Part shown: positions 7,241-13,877 of the stretch, one piece after another
Layout: the number at the start of each line of letters is the position of its first letter
How positions within the stretch are numbered: position 1 is the stretch's first letter
Made by a program: the position numbers and the translations under genes
Notes under the pieces: generated by a model
Told to the model about the DNA's origin: nothing
The model's database searches: none
What the model saw: only the letters and a program-made list of their open reading frames with translations
Origin: a virus
Reading direction: 5' to 3' (one strand)
IMG/VR virus record: IMGVR_UViG_3300009506_000201
Coordinates: 1-22,703 of that record
Length of the DNA: 22,703 nt

Positions 7241-7672
7241 TTAATCTCCTAATTGTTTGTTGAACAGCTTCGCAATCCGCCGAACGGAGTTATGGCTGAA
7301 CCCTAAAAATGGTCTTGCTGGCATCTTATTTGTGCCTGACTGCAAATACCGTGAGTAGTCTGCAGTGTTTGTTATCTCAAACTTCTTGTTCGTCACCTTC
7401 TTTTTGAAGGAACGATACAACATGCCCGATTTATACAGCAGCCCACGAGCAATGTTCCCTTCACGAAGTCGTTGCCGAATTGTGGCATACGACCAAGGAG
7501 CCCAAGGAAGTCCCTCAGGTGTCACCTTTGTTGTTCGAATACGACGGCGAGCATCCTTTATCTCTTGGTCAGCAATTTGATCGAGCACTTTTTTGGAGTT
7601 GGTTGTACGCTTTCGCTTCTTGGCGATTGCTTTCTCAACTGCACGTGCATCAAACTTGAAACTTAAACTCAT
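7241..7672 (-). CDS. Tail completion / virion morphogenesis protein (P2 gpS / Mu gpG type)
   Basis: The protein has 143 residues and is very basic at the N-terminus (AIAKKRKRTTNSKKVLDQIA). It then shows the signature of phage virion-morphogenesis proteins: TPEGLPWAPWS, then GLLYKSGMLYRSFKKKV, NTADYSRYLQSGTNKMPARP and FLGFS. The LxxSGxLxxS, Y..YLQxGT and PARPFLG elements are the classic family pattern. It overlaps the previous gene as ATGA. Together with its neighbours on both sides it belongs to the neck/tail-completion set that connects head and tail. No Gly-Ser-Pro is present. Confidence 0.83.
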   Translation of the reverse strand: MSLSFKFDARAVEKAIAKKRKRTTNSKKVLDQIADQEIKDARRRIRTTKVTPEGLPWAPWSYATIRQRLREGNIARGLLYKSGMLYRSFKKKVTNKKFEITNTADYSRYLQSGTNKMPARPFLGFSHNSVRRIAKLFNKQLGD

Positions 7673-8334
7673 GACTGTGCATCGTAAGCAAGTGTTGTTA
7701 GCACTGTGCCTGCATCTCCTGTATCAATGTTCACAACCTGGCTGCGACGGTTGTCCTGATCAACAATAGCATCACGCAACTGAATGGTTCCAACTGGATC
7801 CCACAAGAAAATCTTGTGAACTCGTATTGAATCCTTTGCTCCATACGATGCAGCGGGCATGTAGCCCAAATCACCACCAGCGGAGGAAGGTTCCTCAATC
7901 CAACAAGGAATGGAAACTGCCACTTCTGTATCGGTTGGAGCTCCACCATCGCTAAAGTCGTTGTATCCAGCACGATAGATGGAGATTGTGCTTGAAGCCT
8001 TCACCGCCATAATTGGCAAGTGTTGCTGAGCAGTGGCAATGTAGAATGTCTCACCCGTCAGTTTATCATACAAGTAATCGCCCTGTTGAATGTCATAGAG
8101 ATCATTCAAACGACCATCAACAAAGCAACGCCACATTGAAGTGCCAAAGGTGTGAGCAGATCCATACTTGTTATCGAGTGCGAATGCAGCCTTTTTGCGA
8201 TCGATCCAGTTTACGTCCTGAATTGGGTTCGTCAGCACCTCAGAACGATAGATGTCAAAGTCTCGACCCAAAGCCTTCGCAGCCTTGCCGAAACCCTTCC
8301 AAATCTTCTTCTGGTACGTATCTGCTTTACTCAT
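7669..8334 (-). CDS. Probable head-tail connector / head-closure protein
   Basis: The protein has 221 residues. The N-terminal third reads DTYQKKIWKGFGKAAKALGR, then DFDIYRS, resembling the openings of phage structural proteins found between the adaptor and tail-completion genes in podo- and siphoviruses. The central part has FVDGRLNDLYDIQQGDYLYD, then GETFYIATAQQHLPIMAVKA, a small beta-barrel pattern typical of head-closure proteins. The C-terminal part is beta-rich, with an acidic ending. The start ATG overlaps the 51-aa gene upstream (ATGA). I cannot name a family with certainty; the role is deduced from position and fold-like pattern. A tail-side neck protein is the main alternative. Confidence 0.6.
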   Translation of the reverse strand: MSKADTYQKKIWKGFGKAAKALGRDFDIYRSEVLTNPIQDVNWIDRKKAAFALDNKYGSAHTFGTSMWRCFVDGRLNDLYDIQQGDYLYDKLTGETFYIATAQQHLPIMAVKASSTISIYRAGYNDFSDGGAPTDTEVAVSIPCWIEEPSSAGGDLGYMPAASYGAKDSIRVHKIFLWDPVGTIQLRDAIVDQDNRRSQVVNIDTGDAGTVLTTLAYDAQS

Positions 8335-8486
8335 TTGCTCACTTCACCCTTTTTAGGCTTGTACCCTGCAGCCAAAATGGCTCTCATTTGTTTCAGGGCT
8401 TGTTCACGAGATGCGTAGCAATGTCCACTCGCACCCCATTTGTATCCACGTGTTCCTCTCGATGTTGTGCATCTACGAATTGGCAT
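8331..8486 (-). CDS. Small basic protein with a KWG-x-SGHCY motif (51 aa)
   Basis: This 51-residue gene has an excellent SD (GGAGGAGA, about 6 nt before the ATG at 8486) and a stop that overlaps the next start as ATGA. The translation begins MPIRRCTTSRGTRGYKWGAS, continues GHCYASREQALKQMRAI and ends YKPKKGEVSK. It resembles the small basic proteins seen in many tailed phages that contain GYKWG-x-SGKCY followed by a helix of the A..KA..QG type. Two cysteines (6 and 24) could bind metal, but that is not shown. Function is unknown. SD quality and coupling make it a real gene despite its size. Confidence 0.82.
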   Translation of the reverse strand: MPIRRCTTSRGTRGYKWGASGHCYASREQALKQMRAILAAGYKPKKGEVSK

Positions 8487-8487
8487 G

Positions 8488-8712
8488 TCAATCTCCTCCC
8501 TTATTCATAACCTTATGTATGGTTCTGTTCCCGACTACAACGGCTCCAAACAAAGCCCATAACATTACGTCAATGTCCGTGTGTCCTTTGTATACAACCC
8601 AGCAGAATGCCCAAGTCATCGCTGCATAACCAACGTTGGACCAGAACTTCGTATGACTTACGTGACCTTGTTTCTGGTCAACAAACAAAAACTGGTACAA
8701 GAAGCTGAACAT
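8488..8712 (-). CDS. Small membrane protein, holin candidate (74 aa)
   Basis: This 74-residue protein has two likely membrane segments: about residues 23-41 (FWSNVGYAAMTWAFCWVVY) and about 48-64 (VMLWALFGAVVVGNR). They are separated by a short polar loop KGHTDID, with a charged C-terminal tail. Small size, two transmembrane helices and clustering with another membrane/coiled-coil protein fit a holin or lysis-accessory protein. No endolysin gene adjoins it and none is seen in the window, so the lysis role is uncertain. It could instead be a superinfection or virion membrane protein. The start overlaps the upstream stop as TAATG. Confidence 0.6.
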   Translation of the reverse strand: MFSFLYQFLFVDQKQGHVSHTKFWSNVGYAAMTWAFCWVVYKGHTDIDVMLWALFGAVVVGNRTIHKVMNKGGD

Positions 8713-9032
8713 TAGTGAAACTTCCTTTCTCGGATTACTTTCAGTTCACCCTCAACGGTTGAGACACGCTCGGTAGTGTTATCAAGTTTCCTATCAAGTA
8801 CTTCAACCTTGTAATCCACTTTGTCGAAGCGAGCACAAATGTGGTTGTGTCGTTCTTCTTGTTTCTTCTGTCCGTCCTCGTGTTGTTGAGTGTTCCGTTC
8901 ATCGAGTTCGTGGATCATGTTCTTCAGTGCACGGAAAGCAAAAAAGATTGCTCCTGCTACAATAAGGAACAGAAATGGTTCAAGTCCTGCCTTGACAGCA
9001 GATTCGAGTCCTTTAAGTGCTACTTCCCACAT
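8712..9032 (-). CDS. Membrane-anchored coiled-coil protein (106 aa)
   Basis: The protein has an N-terminal helix MWEVALKGLESAVKAGLE, a transmembrane segment at about residues 19-35 (PFLFLIVAGAIFFAFRA), then about 65 residues of charged heptad-like helix (DERNTQQHEDGQKKQEERHN ... VDYKVEVLDRKLDNTTERVS). The layout resembles small phage holin/BhlA-like or spanin-like proteins but is not diagnostic, and no lipobox or signal-cleavage site is visible. The gene is coupled to the downstream membrane-protein gene (TAATG). Together they form a two-gene membrane cassette inside the fibre region. A lysis role is plausible; a scaffold for envelope interaction is an alternative. Confidence 0.6.
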   Translation of the reverse strand: MWEVALKGLESAVKAGLEPFLFLIVAGAIFFAFRALKNMIHELDERNTQQHEDGQKKQEERHNHICARFDKVDYKVEVLDRKLDNTTERVSTVEGELKVIRERKFH

Positions 9033-9035
9033 TAC

Positions 9036-9218
9036 TTATTCCTTCAACGATCGCTGAAGAGCCTCTGATAGATTCTTCAATTTGCCTATTACCATTTTCA
9101 TCAATTCTCGTTCAGTAGTGTCAGATTTGCGGACAAGAGCAAGTAGTTCTTCATCAGTTGAAATCATCTCCATGATGGGTTGAAGTCTTTTCTCAATTAT
9201 TTGTTGTTCCATTTTCAT
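9036..9218 (-). CDS. Small helical protein, unknown (60 aa)
   Basis: This 60-residue charged helical protein starts MKMEQQIIEKRLQPIMEMIS and ends SEALQRSLKE. The start overlaps the stop of the LamG gene as TAATG, and a second ATG lies two codons on. There is no membrane segment and no motif that I recognise. It lies between the LamG protein and the membrane/coiled-coil protein and is followed after 3 nt by that gene, so it is co-translated with them. The regular heptad-like hydrophobic spacing suggests an oligomerising helix. Confidence 0.6.
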   Translation of the reverse strand: MKMEQQIIEKRLQPIMEMISTDEELLALVRKSDTTERELMKMVIGKLKNLSEALQRSLKE

Positions 9219-9997
9219 TATGGCACCTGTACTGGTTCATTGGAACTGTCTGTAACAGATCCTGTCATTGTGAAACTATTACCACTACCATAGTTTGTTC
9301 CAGCATTCCAATTGCTTGCTGTTCCTTGTAGGTAAACGAGTGGTGCTGTTCCTGTTGGTGTGCTACCATCAGCTCCAAGATCAACAGGCTGTGCTCCTGA
9401 ACCTGCGGCTGTGATAAACTTCTCCCTATTAGTTTGAACAGATAAATCGATGTATTCGTTAGTCAAATAAAATTCAGCCATGTCACCATTTATTTTCTGT
9501 GAGATAGAATACCAAGTAGCAACATACCAATCATTACAACTGAAGTCAATACTACCACTGTTGTAAGTAGTCCACGTTGGAGAAACACTTGATCCATTAA
9601 TGTACATGTGACGTTTGGCACTATTGGTCATGTCGACGGACATCATAAAGTGAATCCAACTTCCTATAGGCATAGCATTCGCTGGAGTTGTCACGTTTAG
9701 TAAAATAGATGGAGTTGCATTTCGAGCCACAATCAACAGGTCATCATTGGTGGCTCCTCGTTGTGCGTACATACGGTATGAGGTTCCAACTAAGAAACAA
9801 GCTGGCATCTGCACAACATCACTTGCCCCTCTCCACCAAAACGATAGAGTCATGGTGCTTGCATCGCTTGCTCCCATTCCACCTGAAGCATACAAGTAGT
9901 CATTGCCATCAAATGTTACAGCGTCAGCCACATAAGGAGCCGCACCACCCAATGACCGTATTCTGTATCCGCTTGCTGTTATTCCTGGAATTGGCAT
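9218..9997 (-). CDS. LamG/concanavalin-like lectin-fold protein (259 aa)
   Basis: The protein opens MPIPGITASGYRIRSLGGAA, then shows a jelly-roll pattern: VTFDGNDYLYASGG, TMTLSFWWRGA, IGSWIHFMMSVDM, KRHMYINGSSV, KINGDMAEFYLTNEYIDLSV, and a C-terminal block with ADGSTPTGTAPLVYLQG and NWNAGTNYG, ending DSSNEPVQVP. These match the LamG/ConA-like domain family of phage tail and decoration proteins, which bind carbohydrates. The C-terminal block is strikingly similar to the insert in the DUF2163 protein (1747-2469), so the two are paralogous modules. It lies directly downstream of the fibre gene, sharing a TAATG junction with the following gene. It may be a fibre-tip lectin or a decoration protein; which one is unknown. 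Confidence 0.82.
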   Translation of the reverse strand: MPIPGITASGYRIRSLGGAAPYVADAVTFDGNDYLYASGGMGASDASTMTLSFWWRGASDVVQMPACFLVGTSYRMYAQRGATNDDLLIVARNATPSILLNVTTPANAMPIGSWIHFMMSVDMTNSAKRHMYINGSSVSPTWTTYNSGSIDFSCNDWYVATWYSISQKINGDMAEFYLTNEYIDLSVQTNREKFITAAGSGAQPVDLGADGSTPTGTAPLVYLQGTASNWNAGTNYGSGNSFTMTGSVTDSSNEPVQVP

Positions 9998-12543
9998 TAT
10001 GGTAGATCCAAATCACCAAATAGGACCCAAGTATCAGTTGCACGCTTCAAGAGTGTTACCACGCTCCACTTGTCTCTTGTTGCTAGTGCTCCGATTGGGC
10101 TTCCGTTTTGGTTTGCTGCGTTAATGGTAACAGGAGGACTACCAACCGATTGGATGGTTGTTTGACCTGCTCCCGTTTGAATTATGTGTATCTCTGTTCC
10201 AACAGGGAATGCCACATCTGCGTTGGCTGGCACATAAACCGTGTTCGCACTTGCATTACTCATCTCAACATACTGACCTGCGTCTGTTGCAGCAAGTGTA
10301 TAACTCGTACCACTCTGACCATTGATGTCACGAATGTTCTCTGGTGAGGTGATAACAGTGTGACCAGTTCCATTTGGAGTTATGTTGATGTCACCATTGC
10401 TTGTGCTTACAATGTCGTGGCTATTTACATCAAGATTTCCACCGAGTTGTGGAGTGGTATCCTCAACAACATTGTTCAGGAAGGTTGGGACCCAGTTAAT
10501 CCAACTTGTTCCGTTGTAGTACAGAATGTCACCATCTGCAACAGATGGGCTACCAGTGAAATCAACATCAACAAGATCGCCAAGGTTTGCTAATGCGATA
10601 CGACCATCAACGCTGGTGTTGAAGTCGCTTACCTGACTTGCTGTTATGGTGATTGCAGCATTGTTAATCTGTGCTGGATCCACCTGTAATGGAGAACCAA
10701 CTAAATCCGCCTTCCCAGCAAGACTGGTTGATAGGTTCAGCACTGCTGTGTAATCGCTGTTTGTTAGGTGGTAGTACTCATTTGCTGTTCCACCTTGAAT
10801 ACCAGACAAGTCATTGTGAACACTAACACCCGCACCACTGAATGATGTATCAAATGCAGACTCAACGCTGAAGAACGATGCCTGGTTCTGCTGAATGATA
10901 ATCTTACCAACCAGAATACCGTGAACCTCCAACTGTGGTGGTAGGCTTCCTGGTGGCTGTGCATCCTGTGCCTGTGCCAGTGTGTAGTCGCCCTGACCAT
11001 AAACAACAACGAGGTTGCTGTCAGTCTCTTCGTAAATCCAGTGAACACCGTAACGGTTCGTTGTTAGTGCGTGAAGGGTACCTGTCCCATCATCATAATA
11101 CAGATTATCAATCTGCGTCTGCAGTGGTACTTCTACCCATCCTGATGGAGTGTCACGGTAGAAGTACGAGAAGGATGGAGCTAATGGACTACCAGTTGCA
11201 GCAGACGTATCCTGTGCATTTGTGGTGAAGCGAGTTAGTCCTTCCCAGAATGCACCAGCGGTAATGGCAAAGTTGCGTGTTCCTGTTTCACTGACGAGAG
11301 CACCTGACTCCCAACTGATTGCTTCAGTTGCAAGTAAACGCTTGACAACATGCGTAATACCATCAACAATAAGCACATTGCGGTAGTCGTTGATGTGAAC
11401 AACTGTTCCATTACGATACACATTACCAAGCAGAAGGTTGGTCTCGTGGTCTGTGCGTTCTGTTACTGTGGCAACAATCTGTGGTGTGCCAGCATTGTAC
11501 TCAACATAGATGTAGTTAATCTGTCCATCCGTAAGGGCAAGACCAGTTGTTCCAGCAACATCTATTGGGTAAATGGTTGCAACTTCGCTATCAACTGCAC
11601 GAATGAAACCAGTACCAGCAGCGACATCAACAGTTCCACTTCCACCATCAGTAATGCTGAAACCTGTGATGATACCACAACCGTCAGTTACATTGTGCAA
11701 GTCCTGAAGTGTTGTGTATGTTGGAGTGCCAAGTAAGTCAATTGTAGACTGGCTTGCTGCAAGTGCAAGATTGGCTTGGTTGACATCAATAGCAATCTGA
11801 TCTGTTTGGTCTATTATACTAATGAGGTTAGAGCCTTCATACAAAGACTTGAATTGTAAATCAACTCCACTCTTGCTTTTGAATACTCCAACAGTTGGAC
11901 TTCCGCTACCAACATTGGATGCTGTGTTTGCTTCACCAGAAGATGATGGTAGTGCCAATGCTTGCCACTTGCTTGCAGCCGCATTCCATGTAAGCACATC
12001 GCCATCAATGCGAGACTCTGGACTGCCTGCAAAGTCTGTATCAGACAAATCTGAAAGTGTTGCTAAAGCAATTCGTGCATCTGCTGCTGTACTAAAATCA
12101 CTTACTTGTGAAGCGGTGATAGAAATCGACGCCTGTGTGAAGTGTATTGTGGCATCATCAATGTGGCTATCAATTTGTGCATGGGTGTATGACCCAATGT
12201 TCATGAGATTGGTATGATCAATTGCACTCTGGTTGATTTGAGTTGGATCAACCTGAAGCGGACTACCAACCAAATCTGCTTTTGAACCCAAGTTCAACGA
12301 AGCAGCGGTAAAGTGGATTGTGCTATCACTTGTGTGAGTTGTCAGAGTGGAACTATCCGCTTTCAGATCCAATGCAGCCTGTAAGTCCAACTGATCAGAA
12401 AGCGTACCAACTAACGACCCCCAAGCCAACGTACCCGAAACCGTGCCCGCAGGACCTTGTGGTCCTGGAGTGGAAACAGTGATGGTGAACTCATCATGAT
12501 TGACAGTTACATCGAACTCTTGTGGGACTTCTATTGTGCTCAT
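9997..12543 (-). CDS. Tail fibre with internal repeats and a collagen-like motif (848 aa)
   Basis: The N-terminus has a short virion-attachment-like region, then a collagen-like GPQGPAG at about residues 27-33. Two partly repeated modules follow. Module A has KADLVGSPLQVDPTQIN (88-104), then ITASQVSDFSTAADARIAL and the segment to SKW (142-193). Module B has KADLVGSPLQVDPAQIN (611-627) and a matching segment to about 684. Between them lies a unique beta-rich region (about 280-570), likely the adhesin body. The C-terminus has GTSYTLAATDAGQYVEM and FPVGTEIHIIQTGAGQTTIQ, a common phage-fibre terminal domain. Eight Gly-Ser-Pro turns occur. The start overlaps the upstream gene stop (ATGA). It probably binds the host receptor; no catalytic motif for a depolymerase was seen. 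Confidence 0.88.
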   Translation of the reverse strand: MSTIEVPQEFDVTVNHDEFTITVSTPGPQGPAGTVSGTLAWGSLVGTLSDQLDLQAALDLKADSSTLTTHTSDSTIHFTAASLNLGSKADLVGSPLQVDPTQINQSAIDHTNLMNIGSYTHAQIDSHIDDATIHFTQASISITASQVSDFSTAADARIALATLSDLSDTDFAGSPESRIDGDVLTWNAAASKWQALALPSSSGEANTASNVGSGSPTVGVFKSKSGVDLQFKSLYEGSNLISIIDQTDQIAIDVNQANLALAASQSTIDLLGTPTYTTLQDLHNVTDGCGIITGFSITDGGSGTVDVAAGTGFIRAVDSEVATIYPIDVAGTTGLALTDGQINYIYVEYNAGTPQIVATVTERTDHETNLLLGNVYRNGTVVHINDYRNVLIVDGITHVVKRLLATEAISWESGALVSETGTRNFAITAGAFWEGLTRFTTNAQDTSAATGSPLAPSFSYFYRDTPSGWVEVPLQTQIDNLYYDDGTGTLHALTTNRYGVHWIYEETDSNLVVVYGQGDYTLAQAQDAQPPGSLPPQLEVHGILVGKIIIQQNQASFFSVESAFDTSFSGAGVSVHNDLSGIQGGTANEYYHLTNSDYTAVLNLSTSLAGKADLVGSPLQVDPAQINNAAITITASQVSDFNTSVDGRIALANLGDLVDVDFTGSPSVADGDILYYNGTSWINWVPTFLNNVVEDTTPQLGGNLDVNSHDIVSTSNGDINITPNGTGHTVITSPENIRDINGQSGTSYTLAATDAGQYVEMSNASANTVYVPANADVAFPVGTEIHIIQTGAGQTTIQSVGSPPVTINAANQNGSPIGALATRDKWSVVTLLKRATDTWVLFGDLDLP

Positions 12544-12902
12544 GCTCTTGTTACCTCACGCTGAACGACAAGATACCCATAAATTGGTGTCTTGCGAGTA
12601 CTTGGAGGTGATCCAGTTGATTCGTATTGAACATCAAACACAAAACTACGATTGTGTCCAGTTACTGGCAGTGAAGCTGAGACGCCAGATGAAAGCACAA
12701 GATCAAACACACCAGCTGTGTAGTCCACTTCCTCAACAGTGAACGATGCAACAACCTCTGTATCATACTCATTCCGAATGTCGGCACGAATTGTCATGCC
12801 AGACAAGTCGATTCCAAGTGGACTACCTGTCGTTGCTTCTATTGTTACACGATAACGAACACTGTCACCCTGAACAAATGGAATTTTGATTGGATTTGCC
12901 AT
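12540..12902 (-). CDS. Fibre-attachment / baseplate-upper-like protein (120 aa)
   Basis: This 120-residue beta-rich protein starts MANPIKIPFVQGDSVRYRVT, with a IDLSGMTIRADIRNEYDTEV segment and VDYTAGVFDLVLSSGVSASL, ending TPIYGYLVVQREVTRA. The Q-G-D-x-x-x-Y... start and DLSGxTIxxxIR pattern are familiar from N-terminal attachment domains (BppU-like) and from small proteins next to phage tail fibre genes. It lies immediately upstream of the fibre gene with ATGA overlap, which supports a role in attaching or orienting the fibre. The SD is AGGAAG with a 7-nt spacer. Two Gly-Ser-Pro turns are present. The family call is moderate. Confidence 0.62.
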   Translation of the reverse strand: MANPIKIPFVQGDSVRYRVTIEATTGSPLGIDLSGMTIRADIRNEYDTEVVASFTVEEVDYTAGVFDLVLSSGVSASLPVTGHNRSFVFDVQYESTGSPPSTRKTPIYGYLVVQREVTRA

Positions 12903-12920
12903 AAACTATCTTCCTTTCTC

Positions 12921-13172
12921 TTACATCTGCTTCATTAAGCGAGCAGACTTTAGCAAATGCCGTGACATTGACGAAAAGGTTTTAGGTTCCACTCTCGTCT
13001 TCTCAGCGTTGAAATCAAGAAGCATCTGTTTGTCCACATTTTTGAAAATAAATTCCACCTGGTTTTCTGTCACTCGTCGCATGTCAATTATCTGTACATT
13101 CTTGACACGCAGAAATGATGCTAACGTTAGGTCAGTAGTGGCAAACTCGCTTATCAATGATGTCACTTTCAT
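12921..13172 (-). CDS. DUF5659-like small protein (83 aa)
   Basis: The protein, from ATG 13172, reads MKVTSLISEFATTDLTLASF, then LRVKNVQIIDMRRVTENQVE and FIFKNVDKQMLLDFNAEKTR, followed by a helix with LLKSARLMKQM. The pattern TTDLxLASFLxxKxxxI..., then VEFIFKN..., then a short D-F-x-A/N-x-x... resembles the small DUF5659 family found in phages and bacteria, of unknown function. The start at 13172 gives the typical family length and sits 13 nt after the stop of the adaptor gene. Upstream in-frame ATGs at 13226 and 13367 overlap the adaptor gene. The SD near 13172 is weak (AAGG). Function is unknown; its position suggests a late-expressed or virion-assembly role. Confidence 0.65.
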   Translation of the reverse strand: MKVTSLISEFATTDLTLASFLRVKNVQIIDMRRVTENQVEFIFKNVDKQMLLDFNAEKTRVEPKTFSSMSRHLLKSARLMKQM

Positions 13173-13185
13173 GTGTGTTTCAACC

Positions 13186-13782
13186 TTATCGGACCAAAGT
13201 TGGGAATTTTTCTCCACGCCAGCCATCAGGCGAAAAAGCACGAAGCAAACGAACAACAATGTCTGGAAGTTTGTCTTCACGAGCCTTTCGTAGAGTCTGT
13301 GTAATGGGTCCAACAGAAAAGCTTTGTAGTCGTTCCTGATCCTGTCTGGAAGCGAAAGGAAGCTCATCTAGCCACTCTTCAACATAGGAAAGTGCCAATT
13401 CGCAACACGCTCTTTCAATTTCGTGTGGCAGACGGAACGAATCTTGGTAGTAATTGCCATCCGTGAACTCAAGGAACTCCTGAGATGGAAGAAAATCACG
13501 GCTTGTCATCCACAACCGAGGAAACTGCAGTGCCTGATTGGAGTTCGTTCTGCGACCAGACCAAGTTTCCGCATCAAGTCTTAGACTTGCCCTGACAAGA
13601 AACTGCTGCTTTTGGGTTGTGGAGAGTTTATTCCACGTGTCATACTTTGGATGACGAGCAAAATAGTCGTCAGCCCCTAAAATTGAGTAATCGGTGCTAT
13701 CGTGCGTCAGGGTGTAGGAACTAAGCGGAACGTAACTATTGGAAGATGTACCCTGAAGGGTATAATCGAATTCAAATGCCAT
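13186..13782 (-). CDS. Head-tail adaptor (DnaT-like / HK97 gp6-like)
   Basis: The ATG at 13782 has AAGGAGA 5 nt upstream, so the in-frame TTG just before it is not needed. The protein (198 residues) shows the pattern of the adaptor family often annotated DnaT-like: YSILGADDYFARHPKYDTWN, then KQQFLVRASLRLDAETWSGR, then QALQFPRLWM, then LPHEIERACCELALSYVEEW. W-G-x-R, QAL-x-(W/F)PR and (L/V)P-x-x-I-x-x-A are the usual family anchors. It lies directly after the major capsid gene and its terminator, as expected for a protein that docks beneath the portal. The last part (SFSVGPITQTLRKAREDKLP) is also adaptor-like. It is not expected to bind single-stranded DNA despite the common annotation. Confidence 0.8.
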   Translation of the reverse strand: MAFEFDYTLQGTSSNSYVPLSSYTLTHDSTDYSILGADDYFARHPKYDTWNKLSTTQKQQFLVRASLRLDAETWSGRRTNSNQALQFPRLWMTSRDFLPSQEFLEFTDGNYYQDSFRLPHEIERACCELALSYVEEWLDELPFASRQDQERLQSFSVGPITQTLRKAREDKLPDIVVRLLRAFSPDGWRGEKFPTLVR

Positions 13783-13819
13783 CAATGTCTCCTTGCTAAC
13801 TGATTCTATTTATGAGTTA

Positions 13820-13853
13820 GGGAAAAAGAAAAGGGCAGCCGAAGCTACCCTTT
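13820..13853 (-). terminator. Intrinsic terminator after the major capsid gene
   Basis: On the - strand a 10-bp stem (fwd 13844-13853 with 13830-13839; one T-G wobble) is capped by a TTCG tetraloop (fwd 13840-13843) and followed by a T-rich run (fwd 13822-13829). This is a classical strong intrinsic terminator. It follows the capsid gene by about 25 nt and precedes the adaptor gene. Transcripts for tail genes must read through it or start below it; the arrangement would raise capsid mRNA relative to tail mRNA. Confidence 0.85.
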
Positions 13854-13877
13854 CTTTAGACCGCTTTACGTGTCTGC

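Noticed and set aside
11350-12217. Two rightward open frames of about 130 codons antisense to the fibre gene
   Set aside because: They lie wholly opposite a clear fibre gene, have no SD, and their residue composition is that of an antisense shadow (many Cys, Ser and Asn runs).
13173-13367. N-terminal extension of the DUF5659-like gene to an ATG at 13226 or 13367
   Set aside because: The extension overlaps the adaptor gene in another frame, and the start at 13172 gives the normal family length. ATG 13226 cannot be fully excluded.
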